A DNA stretch of 64,000 bases from Chthoniobacteraceae bacterium (GTDB taxonomy: Bacteria; Verrucomicrobiota; Verrucomicrobiia; Chthoniobacterales; Chthoniobacteraceae), in NCBI GenBank assembly GCA_947449735.1, contig CANFTB010000003.1, positions 1 to 64,000 of the forward strand. Direction: 5' to 3'. The notes beneath the pieces were generated by a model. The model was not told the DNA's origin. It saw nothing but the letters and a program-made list of their open reading frames with translations, and did no database searches. Made by a program: the position numbers and the translations under genes. This document shows positions 35,964 through 45,593 of the stretch, in pieces (the first letter of the stretch is position 1; every line of letters begins with the position of its first letter).

Positions 35964-37916
35964 ATGCCCAGCGACCTGTTCCCATCCCACGACTCCCTGT
36001 TTGAGATCCGAACCCACGGCCCCGGCCCCTCGGGTGCACTGCCCATCGACGCGCAAATACTCTCGGAAAGCCCGAGCGGCGACCTGTTTGGCATGACGCA
36101 AAACGCAGGCATGGGATGGAACCCCGCCGAGGTCGGCCGGAAGTCGCTGTTGATTCTGAGCACGCAGGGCGGACTCCGCGCACCCGACGGCTCGCCCGTT
36201 GCACTCGGCTACCACACGGGCCACTGGGAAATCGGCCTCCTCGTGAAAGAGGCGGCCGACGCCATACGCGGCGCAGGGTTCCTTCCCTTTGCGGCGTATT
36301 GCTCCGACCCGTGCGACGGCCGCACGCAGGGGACAGAAGGCATGTTCGACAGCCTGCCGTTCCGAAACGACGCGGCCCTCGTGTTCCGGCGCCTCATCCG
36401 CTCGCTGCCCAGGCGCTCCGGGGTGCTTGGCATCGCCACCTGCGACAAGGGGCTTCCGGCGATGATGATGGCGCTCGCCGCAATGCGCGAACTTCCCTGC
36501 GTTCTGGTGCCCGGCGGCGTCACCCTGCCGCCGACGCGCGGCGAGGACGCCGGCGCCGTGCAAACCATCGGCGCCCGCTTTTCACGCGGCCTCCTCTCGC
36601 TTTCGGAGGCCGCCGAACTCGGCTGCCGCGCCTGCGGTTCTGCCGGGGGCGGCTGCCAGTTTTTGGGCACCGCAGCCACCTCTCAGGTCGTCGCGGAAGC
36701 CCTCGGCATGGCGCTTCCCCACTCGGCGCTGGCCCCCTCAGGCCAGCCCGTGTGGATGGAACTGGCGGCTAGCAGCGCAAGGGCGCTCGTGGCCATGGAA
36801 AAGCGCGGAATCAAGATGCGCGACATCCTCACGCCCGCCAGCGTTCGCAACGCGATGGTAGTCCATGCGGCCTTCGGCGGTTCGACGAACCTCCTCCTGC
36901 ACATCCCCGCAATCGCCCACAGCGCAGGCCTTCCGCGGCCCGCCGTTGCAGACTGGATCCGCGTCAACTCCTCCGTTCCGCGCCTCGTGGACGTCCTTCC
37001 AAACGGCCCGAAATACCATCCCACCGTGCGCGCCTTCCTCGCGGGGGGCGTCCCCGAGGTGATGCTGCACCTGCGCGACCTGGGGCTTTTGGAAACCTCG
37101 GCGCTCACCGCCAGCGGGCGGACCGTCGGCGAAAATCTCGACGCGTGGCGGACCTCCGAGCGGCGCTCCCGTTTCAGGGAAATTCTGAAAGAACACGACG
37201 GCGTCGATCCCGATGACGTCATTCTATCACCGGACCGGGCAAAGTCCCTCGGTTTAACCGGCACCATGGTCTTCCCGGTGGGCAACCTCGCTCCGGAGGG
37301 TTCGGTCATCAAGTCGACCGCGATTGATCCAAGCGTCGTGGACGCCGACGGAGTCTACCGCAAGGAGGGTCCTGCGAGGGTCTTCACGAGCGAGGCGGCG
37401 GCGATCTCGGCAGTGCGCGCCGGGCTTATTCAAGCGGGTGACGTGATGGTGCTCGCGGGGATCGGACCGATGGGCACGGGCATGGAGGAGACCTACCAGA
37501 TCACCTCCGCCCTCAAGCACCTGCCATTTGGAAAACACGTCGCGCTGATCACCGACGCCCGCTTTTCCGGGGTCTCCACAGGCGCCTGCATCGGGCACGT
37601 GGGGCCCGAGGCGCTGGCTGGCGGTCCCATTGGAAAGATCGTAGACGGCGACCGAATTCGGATCGTGGTCGACCGGGTGAACATGTGCGGGAGCCTCGAC
37701 TTGGTTGGGGAGGCCGGGCGCGCGCTCAACGCGGCGGAGGCTGGGAAGATCCTTAAAAAACGTTCCTCGCGGAGCGACCTTGCGGCGCACTCCAAACTTC
37801 CCGACGACACACGGCTTTGGGCCGCGCTGCAACAAGCGGGGGGAGGCACCTGGGGAGGCTGCGTCTACGACGTGGACTCCATTCTGAACGCGCTCGTGCC
37901 GGGCGGGCCGGCTTGA
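35964..37916 (+). CDS. yjhG: D-xylonate dehydratase, YjhG/YagF type
   Basis: 650-residue member of the IlvD/EDD family, very close in layout to E. coli YjhG/YagF (about 655 residues). It would dehydrate D-xylonate or another pentonate to the 2-keto-3-deoxy acid using an Fe-S cluster. Shared stretches: [67 protein letters not shown] and [20 protein letters not shown]. The candidate cluster Cys residues are all present. The ATG at 35964 fits the family N-terminus and leaves a 108-bp divergent promoter region with the FAH gene; a longer start at 35868 would leave only 12 bp. Confidence 0.94.
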   Translation: MPSDLFPSHDSLFEIRTHGPGPSGALPIDAQILSESPSGDLFGMTQNAGMGWNPAEVGRKSLLILSTQGGLRAPDGSPVALGYHTGHWEIGLLVKEAADAIRGAGFLPFAAYCSDPCDGRTQGTEGMFDSLPFRNDAALVFRRLIRSLPRRSGVLGIATCDKGLPAMMMALAAMRELPCVLVPGGVTLPPTRGEDAGAVQTIGARFSRGLLSLSEAAELGCRACGSAGGGCQFLGTAATSQVVAEALGMALPHSALAPSGQPVWMELAASSARALVAMEKRGIKMRDILTPASVRNAMVVHAAFGGSTNLLLHIPAIAHSAGLPRPAVADWIRVNSSVPRLVDVLPNGPKYHPTVRAFLAGGVPEVMLHLRDLGLLETSALTASGRTVGENLDAWRTSERRSRFREILKEHDGVDPDDVILSPDRAKSLGLTGTMVFPVGNLAPEGSVIKSTAIDPSVVDADGVYRKEGPARVFTSEAAAISAVRAGLIQAGDVMVLAGIGPMGTGMEETYQITSALKHLPFGKHVALITDARFSGVSTGACIGHVGPEALAGGPIGKIVDGDRIRIVVDRVNMCGSLDLVGEAGRALNAAEAGKILKKRSSRSDLAAHSKLPDDTRLWAALQQAGGGTWGGCVYDVDSILNALVPGGPA

Positions 37917-37949
37917 CATCGCCCCCGCGGCACCCTAATCGATCTACCC

Positions 37950-38513
37950 GTGCACAGAGCCGCCAGACAACTCATGCTGCTGCTGACGATGTTCGCATGG
38001 CTGACTGCGAACGTCCACTCTGCCGTCGCGCACTGTCTCTGTGCAGAGAGCTGTCACGAAGCACATTCCGAGGCGCTTGCAAGCGGCGCGGCTACCCTTC
38101 CCTCGGTTTCGCAAGGCTCTCTCGAAACCGGCGCCGGTGTCTTCATCCATTCGGAATTCGCCCAAAACTGCGACCATCACGAACCCGCTTTTGGGGGAGC
38201 GGCAGCCCATGACGGCCAAGGCCGCGGATGCTGCGACAGTCCTGACTCGAACATCTGCCTCGATCATACCCAGGAACTGGTGACGGCTCCCGTGAGCTAC
38301 GGATCAAGCTCCGTACTGGTGTCCCTGTCGCTTTCACAATTCGTCCACCTCCACGTCAGCTTGTTCCAGGCATTGATTTGCGCCGTGGCTGAAGATCCGG
38401 CGCATACCCGTGCTTCGGCCCGCGTTCCAGCGGCCGAAGACACGAGGACCTCTGGCTGGTCGCATCTGGTTCATACTGCGCTACCAGTGCGCGGCCCGTC
38501 CGTTCTGGCATAA
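37950..38513 (+). CDS. Exported Cys/His-rich protein, metal-resistance locus
   Basis: 187-residue protein from a GTG start with an N-terminal export segment (LMLLLTMFAWLTANVHSAVA). The mature part is rich in Cys and His (CLCAESCHEAHSE, CDHHEPAF, GCCDSPDSNICLDH), then a hydrophobic stretch (VLVSLSLSQFVHLHVSLFQA). Not assignable to a named family. Its place 93 bp before the TolC-like gene of a heavy-metal efflux operon suggests metal binding in the periplasm. Confidence 0.7.
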   Translation: MHRAARQLMLLLTMFAWLTANVHSAVAHCLCAESCHEAHSEALASGAATLPSVSQGSLETGAGVFIHSEFAQNCDHHEPAFGGAAAHDGQGRGCCDSPDSNICLDHTQELVTAPVSYGSSSVLVSLSLSQFVHLHVSLFQALICAVAEDPAHTRASARVPAAEDTRTSGWSHLVHTALPVRGPSVLA

Positions 38514-38518
38514 CCCGA

Positions 38519-38534
38519 CGCCCCGTCCGGGGCG
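38519..38534 (+). other. GC-rich hairpin before efflux genes
   Basis: CGCCCCG and CGGGGCG form a compact perfect dyad 5 nt after the stop of the Cys/His-rich gene and about 70 nt before the outer-membrane gene. No T-run follows. It could partly terminate transcription or protect the efflux mRNA. Confidence 0.35.
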
Positions 38535-38606
38535 CCGTATCTCCTGTCCAGAAATCCGCCGTCCGGGCTCTCTCCGGACGCCATCCCGCCGTTCCGGCAC
38601 GCACTT

Positions 38607-39827
38607 ATGCGATGTATTTTCCTCACCCTCATTCTGTTCATCCCATTCACAACACAGGCACTGACCCTTCCGTTCGACAAAGCCGCGGCCTACGCCGTCG
38701 AGCACAGTCCCGAACTCAAGGCGGCGAGGCAGCGCATTGAAGAGGCAAAGGGACGCCACATCGCTTCAGGACGGCTGCAGAATCCCGAGTTGGAAATGGA
38801 ATGGTCCCGCGCTTCCGGCGGCTCAAGACGCACCGGCATCACCCTTCTTCAAAAATTTCCCGTGACGGCCAGGCTGCAGCTGGAGCGTTCCGTGTCCCGT
38901 GCACAACTGGCAGCAGCGGAGGCTGAAGTGCGTGATGTGGAAAGGCGCTTTTTTGCGGAGACGGCAGGCGAATGCGTCAAGGTAGCGGCGCTTCAGGAGC
39001 AGCTGGCCCTGCGCGCACAGCAGCTCTCCAACACGCGGGAGCAGGAGCGGTTCATCAAAAAGAGATCAGAACAAGGCGAGGCTCCGGCGACGGACATCCG
39101 CCAACTGGAGCTCGAGGCGAGGCAGCTCGAGGTTGAGATCCTGCAGCTGCAAATCACGCATGCGGCGGCCTTGGGCGAGCTCAAAATCCGACTCGGCCTC
39201 GCGCCCCGCGAGTCGCTTGCGATCACCGGTGGCCTGCCTGCTCCACGAAGCCCCGTTGCCGGCGGCCAAACCTTTATAAACCGCGCGGATCTTGAGGTCG
39301 CTCGGCACGAGATCGACGCTGCAAGGCAGACAGAGAAACTGGCGGAGGCCAACAAATGGCAGGACATCGGCGCGGGATTGCTGGTCGAGAACGAGCGGAC
39401 GGAATCGGCAGCCTCCGGCTCGGCAACGGACCGTTTTGTGGGATTCCGAATCACGGTGCCCCTGCCTGTTTGGGACCGAAACGCAGGCAGAATTTACGAA
39501 TCAGCCGCCGCCGCCCGGCGCGCCGCCCTCGAACTGGAAGCCCTTGGGGCAAAGATCCAGGGAGAGGTGGATACGACCCGTGGGGAAATGCACTCTCTGG
39601 CCAGGCTCGCTGCCGAGATGGACGAGTCGCTGCTTCCAAAGGCAAAGGAGCTGGAGGACCAACTGCGCGCAGCCTACGAAGCCGGCCTAGTCCCGTTCAT
39701 CGAATCGCTCCGGGCCCGCGCGCGGCGCCTCGAACTCACCCAGCGCCGGACCGACGTTCTCAGGGACTACCACCTGGCAAAGGTCCGCTACGAATCCGCC
39801 GTTGGCGGGAAAGCAAACTCACAATGA
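38607..39827 (+). CDS. CzcC/CusC-type outer-membrane efflux protein
   Basis: 406-residue TolC-superfamily channel for heavy-metal export. The signal peptide is RCIFLTLILFIPFTTQALT. Two outer-membrane efflux repeats follow, with long coiled-coil stretches (AAEAEVRDVERRFFAETAGE, ARQLEVEILQLQI) and the conserved LQNPELEMEW near residue 55. Its stop overlaps the adaptor start as ATGA (39824-39827), so the two are coupled. Confidence 0.9.
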   Translation: MRCIFLTLILFIPFTTQALTLPFDKAAAYAVEHSPELKAARQRIEEAKGRHIASGRLQNPELEMEWSRASGGSRRTGITLLQKFPVTARLQLERSVSRAQLAAAEAEVRDVERRFFAETAGECVKVAALQEQLALRAQQLSNTREQERFIKKRSEQGEAPATDIRQLELEARQLEVEILQLQITHAAALGELKIRLGLAPRESLAITGGLPAPRSPVAGGQTFINRADLEVARHEIDAARQTEKLAEANKWQDIGAGLLVENERTESAASGSATDRFVGFRITVPLPVWDRNAGRIYESAAAARRAALELEALGAKIQGEVDTTRGEMHSLARLAAEMDESLLPKAKELEDQLRAAYEAGLVPFIESLRARARRLELTQRRTDVLRDYHLAKVRYESAVGGKANSQ

Positions 39828-40984
39828 TTTTAAAACCCGGCGTTATGAACCCAAAGTCCGCGCTCCTCGCCGCCTGCATCGCCCTCAGCCCGTTTGCCGC
39901 GCACGGGGCCGACAGAGGGGCGAACCTCGTCATTCTGGACGAGGCCGCCGTGGCCAACCTCAAGCTGAAAACCGCACAGGCCGAGGAGACCGACTTTGAA
40001 GAAACGGTGTTCGTGCTGGGCAGGATCCGCGTGGCCCCCGGCAGGCGGGCCGTTGTGAGCAGCAGGGTCCCCGGACGCGCGACAAGCGTTTCGGCGCACC
40101 TAGATACCCGGATTGAGAAGGGAGCAGAAGCCGTTGTGCTCGAAAGCCGGCAGGCTGGAGATCCCCCGCCCACCATCCGGCTGCCTGCGCCGATTTCCGG
40201 CTTCGTGTCGGCGGTGAACGTTGCCCCGGGCCAGCCGGTGAGCGCGGACGACTCGCTGATCGAGATCGTCGACCTAGCCGATGTACACGCCGTGGCCGCC
40301 GTTCCGGAACACCTTCTGGGGCGCATTCAACTCGGTCAAAAGGCGCACCTGAGGGCTCCCGGTTATCCCGACAAACAGTTCGAAGCGCAGGTCGACCACA
40401 TCGGCATCGAAGCCGACGCGGCTGCAGGCACGATCGAAGTGGCCTTTCACGTCCCGAATCCGGAGGCGCTTCTGCGTCCAAAGATGCGCGTAGAGTTTGC
40501 CATCATCACCGGAAAGAAAGAGGGCGTGATCAGCGTGCCACGCGAAGCCCTGCAGGGCGATGGGACCCAGAGGTTTGTATACGTTGCCGACTACGAATTG
40601 AAAAATGCCTTTGTGAAAACGCCGGTCGTCACCGGCGCGAGCAACGACAGGGCGGTGGAAATCATCAGCGGCATTCTGCCCGGCGACGAGGTGGTGGTGA
40701 GGGGCGGATACGGCCTGGTGTTCGCCGGCAAGGGCAACACTTCGTTGAAGGAGGCCATGGACGCGGCGCACGGCCACGCCCACGCAGAGGACGGCTCGGA
40801 ACTTACTGACGAGCAGAAGAAAGCAGGGGGAACCCATCCCCACGAACATGGGCACGACCATGACCATGATGGCACTTTTCTGGACTCGCCCAGAGCCGGC
40901 AAATTCTTCGCAGCCACCACCGCGTTTCTGCTGCTTCTACTGGCCGGCCTCGGGTTCGCATCCCGCAACAAGTCCCACGTCTAA
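39824..40984 (+). CDS. CzcB/CusB-type adaptor with His-rich tail
   Basis: 386-residue periplasmic membrane-fusion protein. A signal peptide is followed by barrel/lipoyl segments (VVSSRVPGRATSVSAHL; IRLPAPISGFVSAVNVAPGQ) and the beta-barrel (FEAQVDHIGIEADAAAGTIE). Unusually, the C-terminus carries a His-rich stretch (HGHAHAED, then HPHEHGHDHDHDG) followed by a membrane helix (FFAATTAFLLLLLAGLGF). This would bind metal and anchor the C-terminus. The start at 39824 overlaps the upstream stop; an in-frame ATG at 39845 is an alternative. The pump gene starts 6 nt downstream. Confidence 0.9.
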   Translation: MILKPGVMNPKSALLAACIALSPFAAHGADRGANLVILDEAAVANLKLKTAQAEETDFEETVFVLGRIRVAPGRRAVVSSRVPGRATSVSAHLDTRIEKGAEAVVLESRQAGDPPPTIRLPAPISGFVSAVNVAPGQPVSADDSLIEIVDLADVHAVAAVPEHLLGRIQLGQKAHLRAPGYPDKQFEAQVDHIGIEADAAAGTIEVAFHVPNPEALLRPKMRVEFAIITGKKEGVISVPREALQGDGTQRFVYVADYELKNAFVKTPVVTGASNDRAVEIISGILPGDEVVVRGGYGLVFAGKGNTSLKEAMDAAHGHAHAEDGSELTDEQKKAGGTHPHEHGHDHDHDGTFLDSPRAGKFFAATTAFLLLLLAGLGFASRNKSHV

Positions 40985-40989
40985 GCGTC

Positions 40990-43900
40990 ATGCTCGACCA
41001 CCTCATCCGGCTCTCGCTCAAACACAGGCCCCTCGTGCTAGGCCTCTCGGTATTGCTTCTCGTGTTCGGCTTTCAAGTCTCGCGGGAGCTTCCCGTCGAG
41101 GTCCTTCCCGACATGACCAAGCCCACTGTCACGATTCTCACGGAGGCCGCGGGCCTGGCTCCCGAGGAGGTCGAGGCGCTCGTCTCGCAGCCCATTGAAA
41201 CCTCCATCCAAGGGGTCTCCGGACTGGACCGGCTGCGCTCCAGCTCGGATGTCGGCCTCTCCCTCGTGTTCGCCGAGTTTGCGTGGGGCACGGACATCTA
41301 CAGGGCACGCCAGCTTGTGCAGGAAAGACTGCAGGCCGTTTCAGGAGCCCTGCCGCAGGGGGTGAAACCGGGCCTCACGCCGGTGTCCTCGCTCATGGGC
41401 GAGGTGCTCCTGGTCGGTGTGAAATCAAAGGACGCGTCCCTCAGTCCGCCTGATCTGCGAATCATTGCGGAATGGACTGTGGCGCGGCGTCTTCAAAGCA
41501 TCGCCGGCGTCGCCGAAGTCCTCGCAATCGGCGGCGGGGTCAAACAAGTTCAAGTGCAGCCCGACCTTCAACGCATGGCGTCGCTGGGCATCACCCTGGC
41601 CGAGTTGGAACACGCAGTGGAAAAGACGGCGAACAATTCGACGAGCGGTTATCTCACCACCAGCTCCCAGGAGATCATGGTCCGCAATCTCGGAATGAGC
41701 ACCGACCTGCGCGAAATTGGCAACACGGTGGTCAAGATGCTGGGCGACAGACCGGTCCTGATTCAGGACGTGGCGGGCGTCGCGCACGGAGTCCAGCCCA
41801 TGCGCGGAGACGCCAGTATCAACGGCACGCCGGGCGTGGTCCTCAGCATCGACAAGTCGCCGGGCTTCGACACGCTGAGGCTGACCGCGGCGATCGAAAG
41901 AGCGCTGGAAGAACTGAAGCCCACGCTGCCCGGCGGCGTGGAGCTTGAACTGCTTTTCCGGCAGGGCGATTTCATCGCCAGCGCCATCGGCAACCTCAAG
42001 GAGGCCATCCGCGACGGAGCGGTCATGGTGACGATCGTGCTTTTTCTTTTTCTGTTCAACCTCCGCACCACCTTCATCACGCTCGCGGCGATGCCGCTGG
42101 CCTTCATGAGCACGGTGCTTGTGTTCAAGTGGTTCGGCATCTCCGTTAACTCGATGACTCTGGGCGGCCTGGCTGTGGCGATCGGCATGGTGGTCGACGA
42201 CGCGATCGTCGACGTCGAAAACGTCTACCGGCGGCTGCGTGAAAACGCCCTGCTGCCCGCACCCCTGCCGCGTCTTGGCGTGATTGCAACCGCCTCCAGC
42301 GAGGTGCGCAACAGCATCCTCTATGCAACCCTCCTGATCATCCTCGTCTTCCTGCCGCTCATGGCTCTGGAAGGCCTCGAGGGCAGGCTGTTCACCCCGA
42401 TCGCCGTGGCTACGATTGTTAGCATGGCGGCGTCGTTCGTCGTCTCGCTCACGGTCATCCCGGTGCTGTGCTCTCTGCTCCTTAACCCGCGGCCACCCAC
42501 AGGCGCACATGGGCGCGACGGAGTCCATCTGGACGGCGTGGTCGTCCGAGCGATGAAATGGCTCGTGGAGCGCACCTTCCTGAAGGCGGCCTTCGGAGCC
42601 CCGCTCCTTGTCATTGCACTCACGGGCTTTGCACTCATCGGCGCGCTCATGCTTTACCCCGACATGGGAAAGGACTTCCTCCCGGCCTTCAACGAGGGCA
42701 GCGCAACCATCTCGCTTGCGAGCGCCCCAGGAACGTCCCTGGAACAGAGCAACCTAATCGGGGAGGCCGGAGGCAGCCTGCTCCGCTCCATTCCCGAGGT
42801 GAAGAGCGTGGGACGCCGAGCGGGACGCGCGGAACGGGACGACCACGTGATGCCGGTTTCCGTGAACGAGTATGACGTCGAGTTCCACCCCGGGGGGCGT
42901 CCGCGCAACGAGGTTTTTGCCGAGATCCGAAGGCTTCTCGGGGGCATCCCCGGAACGTTCACCAACGTCGGACAGCCCATCGGGCACCGGCTTTCCCACA
43001 TGCTCAGCGGCGTGTCGGCGAAGATTGCGGTGAAGGTCTTCGGCCCCGACCTGGACGTGCTCCGGGCGAAGGGAGCCGAGATCGAACGGATTGCAAAGAG
43101 CATCCCGGGCCTCGCCGACGTGTATCTGGAAAAGCAGGTGCCCATTCCTCAGCTACGCATCGAGGTGGACCGCGAGCGGGCGAGGGCTTACGGCGTGCAA
43201 CCGGGCTCCATCAACGAGCAATTGTCCACGCTGCTGGGTGGAAAGGTGGTCGCGGAGCTTTTGGAGGGGCAGCGCAGGATGGACCTGGTCTTCCGGCTGC
43301 CCCCCGAGGCCCGGAATGCCCCCGAAAAGCTCAGGGAGTTGATGATAGAAACGGGGGCGGGCCAGCGCGTACCGCTGCACCTCATCGCCAACGTGCGCGA
43401 AGGCTCCGGCCCGAACGTGATCAACCGCGAAAACACCCTGCGCCGGCTCGTGCTTGGCGCGAATACAACCGAACGCGATCAGGAATCCATGGCACTGCGG
43501 CTGGAGCGGGAGGTGCGGAAGGCGGTGACTCTCCCGGACGGCTACCTCTTCAGCTTCGAAGGTGAGTTCAAGGCGCAGCAGGAGGCGGCGAAGCGCATCG
43601 CCCTTTTTTCGGGGCTGGTGCTGATGGTGGTGGCGATCCTGCTGTTCGGCTACTTTAGAAGCGTATCGCTTGCGCTGCAGGTGCTTCTGAACATTCCGCT
43701 GGCCTTGATTGGCAGCCTTGTTCTGACGCGGGTCATGGTGAACAACATTTCCATCGCTACCCTTGTCGGTTTCATTGCGGTCACCGGCGTAGCCGCACGG
43801 AACAGCATCATGATGCTCTCCCACTACCTCCACCTGATGAAGCACGAGGGTGAGGGCTTCACCCGCGCCATGATCACCCGGGGCACCTTGGAGCGGCTCG

Positions 43901-44127
43901 TTCCCGTCTTGATGACGGCCTTTTCGGCGGGCATCGCGCTCATTCCCCTGCTGCTCGCGGCGCACGAGCCAGGCAAGGAGATCCTCCATCCGGTGGCGGT
44001 CGTCATGGTGGGCGGCCTGGTGAGCAGCACCTTCCTAGACCTCGTGGTCACCCCCGCCGTGTTCTGGATTTTCGGCAGGCGCGCCGCTGAGGCTGCGATC
44101 CGCCTAAACGCTCCCGCGGTCGGCTGA
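40990..44127 (+). CDS. CzcA/CusA-type heavy-metal RND pump
   Basis: 1045-residue inner-membrane proton-driven exporter of the HME-RND family. The N-terminus (PVEVLPDMTKPTVTILTEA) matches heavy-metal members. The helix-4 proton-relay motif is GMVVDDAIVDVENVYRRLRE. The long periplasmic loops (for example GMSTDLREIGNTVVKMLGDR) and a second membrane half (ALIGSLVLTRVMVNNISIAT) are intact. The metal cannot be fixed from sequence. With the two preceding genes it forms a complete CBA efflux system in one operon. Confidence 0.94.
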   Translation: MLDHLIRLSLKHRPLVLGLSVLLLVFGFQVSRELPVEVLPDMTKPTVTILTEAAGLAPEEVEALVSQPIETSIQGVSGLDRLRSSSDVGLSLVFAEFAWGTDIYRARQLVQERLQAVSGALPQGVKPGLTPVSSLMGEVLLVGVKSKDASLSPPDLRIIAEWTVARRLQSIAGVAEVLAIGGGVKQVQVQPDLQRMASLGITLAELEHAVEKTANNSTSGYLTTSSQEIMVRNLGMSTDLREIGNTVVKMLGDRPVLIQDVAGVAHGVQPMRGDASINGTPGVVLSIDKSPGFDTLRLTAAIERALEELKPTLPGGVELELLFRQGDFIASAIGNLKEAIRDGAVMVTIVLFLFLFNLRTTFITLAAMPLAFMSTVLVFKWFGISVNSMTLGGLAVAIGMVVDDAIVDVENVYRRLRENALLPAPLPRLGVIATASSEVRNSILYATLLIILVFLPLMALEGLEGRLFTPIAVATIVSMAASFVVSLTVIPVLCSLLLNPRPPTGAHGRDGVHLDGVVVRAMKWLVERTFLKAAFGAPLLVIALTGFALIGALMLYPDMGKDFLPAFNEGSATISLASAPGTSLEQSNLIGEAGGSLLRSIPEVKSVGRRAGRAERDDHVMPVSVNEYDVEFHPGGRPRNEVFAEIRRLLGGIPGTFTNVGQPIGHRLSHMLSGVSAKIAVKVFGPDLDVLRAKGAEIERIAKSIPGLADVYLEKQVPIPQLRIEVDRERARAYGVQPGSINEQLSTLLGGKVVAELLEGQRRMDLVFRLPPEARNAPEKLRELMIETGAGQRVPLHLIANVREGSGPNVINRENTLRRLVLGANTTERDQESMALRLEREVRKAVTLPDGYLFSFEGEFKAQQEAAKRIALFSGLVLMVVAILLFGYFRSVSLALQVLLNIPLALIGSLVLTRVMVNNISIATLVGFIAVTGVAARNSIMMLSHYLHLMKHEGEGFTRAMITRGTLERLVPVLMTAFSAGIALIPLLLAAHEPGKEILHPVAVVMVGGLVSSTFLDLVVTPAVFWIFGRRAAEAAIRLNAPAVG

Positions 44128-44214
44128 TCCGGATTGAAGATCTTATAAAGACGGACCGGTGACTCATCCTTGCCTTGCCTCGGAAACAAAACATCTCCCA
44201 AACCACGAACCAAC

Positions 44215-44682
44215 ATGAACCCAAAAACCATCAAATCAGCACTCTTAAAGATCACCGCACTGGTCGCGATGACCCTTGGCCCCCTGGGCGCTCAAAACGC
44301 AGAGGCGGCCCCGAAGAAACAAGCCGGACCCAACGGAGGACGATTGATCGTCGCCGTCGACCCGAAGCTGGAGTTTCTCGTTTCCAAGGACCGGAAGGTC
44401 CAGATCACCGCCCTGGACGCGGAGCAGAAGCCAATGCCCCTGAAGGGCTACACAGTTTCCGTGGCGGCCGGAGACCGGAGCAAACCCACAAAGCTGGAAT
44501 TCACCGAGTCGGACGGCAAGCTGGTTTCCAGCGGCACGCTGCCTGACGGGAACGACTTCCCGGTATCGGTGGCGATCAAGCCGGTTTCCGGAGGAAAGAC
44601 CGTCTACGAGAAGTTCCAGCTGAACCTGAGCAACTGCTCCTCTTGCAAGTATCAGGAGTACGCCTGCGTTTGCGACCACTAG
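44215..44682 (+). CDS. Small exported protein with Cys-rich C-terminus
   Basis: 155-residue protein with a signal peptide (ALLKITALVAMTLGPLGAQNA), a predicted beta-rich domain (GPNGGRLIVAVDPKLEFLVS; GYTVSVAAGDRSKPTKLEF) and a Cys/His end (CSSCKYQEYACVCDH). It lies 88 bp after the RND pump on the same strand. The terminal cluster suggests periplasmic metal binding; no named family is recognised with certainty. Confidence 0.72.
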   Translation: MNPKTIKSALLKITALVAMTLGPLGAQNAEAAPKKQAGPNGGRLIVAVDPKLEFLVSKDRKVQITALDAEQKPMPLKGYTVSVAAGDRSKPTKLEFTESDGKLVSSGTLPDGNDFPVSVAIKPVSGGKTVYEKFQLNLSNCSSCKYQEYACVCDH

Positions 44683-44772
44683 GCACACGTTTTGGCAAGG
44701 GCGCCTTTTAAGTCGAACTTGGGTGCCGGGCCTTCTTTTTGCATTCTCACTAGGAGGGAGCTGGAAGGCGCC

Positions 44773-45525
44773 CTAGAACTCGACTCCCACCATCAAACGA
44801 GACTGGAGAGAAGGATCACCAGTCCTGTTTGTGGTTTGAAACAGTGCCGTGAGACCGGTGAAAAAGTGCCCTCTGCGGAACGTCACGTTCGGCCCGCAAT
44901 AAAGCTGTGAGCTCCGGGGGGCATGCCATTTTTCAAGCGAGGTCTTGTGCACGGCTTCGACGCCGCACGAAAGGCTTTTGGTGAGGTCGTATGCGATGCC
45001 GAAAGTCTGGCCCAGCTCGCCGGAGCTTTCCTGGAAATCGGCGAACTTGTCGCCCTCCCACTCCGACTCAAACACGCCATTCCAGCCGATTACCCAGCGC
45101 CCAATGCGTTTTTCAAGAAGCAGCTTCCCCTCAAACGCCGCGCTCCGTTCGCCCGCGGAGATTTCTCCGTACACAGCCGAGCCTAGAAAATCGGTCGCGG
45201 GATTGCTCAGATTGTGAATGAGCTCGACCGAGGTGTTTTGATAGCTTGAGCCGCGGGCTCGTGCGTCATACTTCCAGTTCACGGCAGAAAATCCGATCTG
45301 GGTCTTGTCCGTGAGCCCGATTTCCAGTTCGTGCCGCACTTCCAAGGAGCGGATGGCGCCCGGGCGGGATTTCCAAGTGAGCCAGTTCTCGAGTTCCACC
45401 TCGCCGGCGGGCGAGGTCAGGGTGGGATAGGTGTAGCCGAAGCGGCGCTCTGAGGCCTGGGCGCTGGGGGACATCAACGCGGAGATGAGCAGAAGAGCCA
45501 GGGAGGAGAGGTGGATCCTTTTCAT
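44773..45525 (-). CDS. Outer-membrane beta-barrel-like protein
   Basis: 250-residue exported protein: signal peptide LSSLALLLISALMSPSAQA, then alternating strands typical of an outer-membrane barrel, ending in Phe (SRLMVGVEF) as barrel proteins often do. Segments such as EVELENWLTWKSRPG and ELGQTFGIAYDLTKSLSCGV recur in porin-like families. The ATG at 45525 is set by the signal peptide. It is convergent with the efflux locus and may belong to it functionally. Confidence 0.72.
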   Translation of the reverse strand: MKRIHLSSLALLLISALMSPSAQASERRFGYTYPTLTSPAGEVELENWLTWKSRPGAIRSLEVRHELEIGLTDKTQIGFSAVNWKYDARARGSSYQNTSVELIHNLSNPATDFLGSAVYGEISAGERSAAFEGKLLLEKRIGRWVIGWNGVFESEWEGDKFADFQESSGELGQTFGIAYDLTKSLSCGVEAVHKTSLEKWHAPRSSQLYCGPNVTFRRGHFFTGLTALFQTTNRTGDPSLQSRLMVGVEF

Positions 45526-45539
45526 GAGACTGAGTCTCA
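45525..45539. promoter_or_regulatory. 15-bp palindrome across barrel gene start
   Basis: TGAGACT and AGTCTCA flank one G, and the dyad overlaps the ATG of the barrel gene. It could be an operator or an RNA stem that hides the start region. Nothing links it to a particular regulator. Confidence 0.3.
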
Positions 45540-45593
45540 GTATCACTTCCAGGGCAGTCAATCCGATTTTCACGCCCTCCCCCGCCGCAGCTT

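Noticed and set aside
40990..44127. Assigning the RND pump to copper/silver (CusA) or to cobalt/zinc/cadmium (CzcA)
   Set aside because: The motif evidence (VVDDAIVDVEN) leans to the Czc side but metal-site residues could not be aligned reliably by eye.
44698..44774. 10-bp inverted repeat (AGGGCGCCTT and its complement) between convergent genes
   Set aside because: The arms are 57 nt apart and one lies at a stop codon; a terminator is possible but not better supported than chance.
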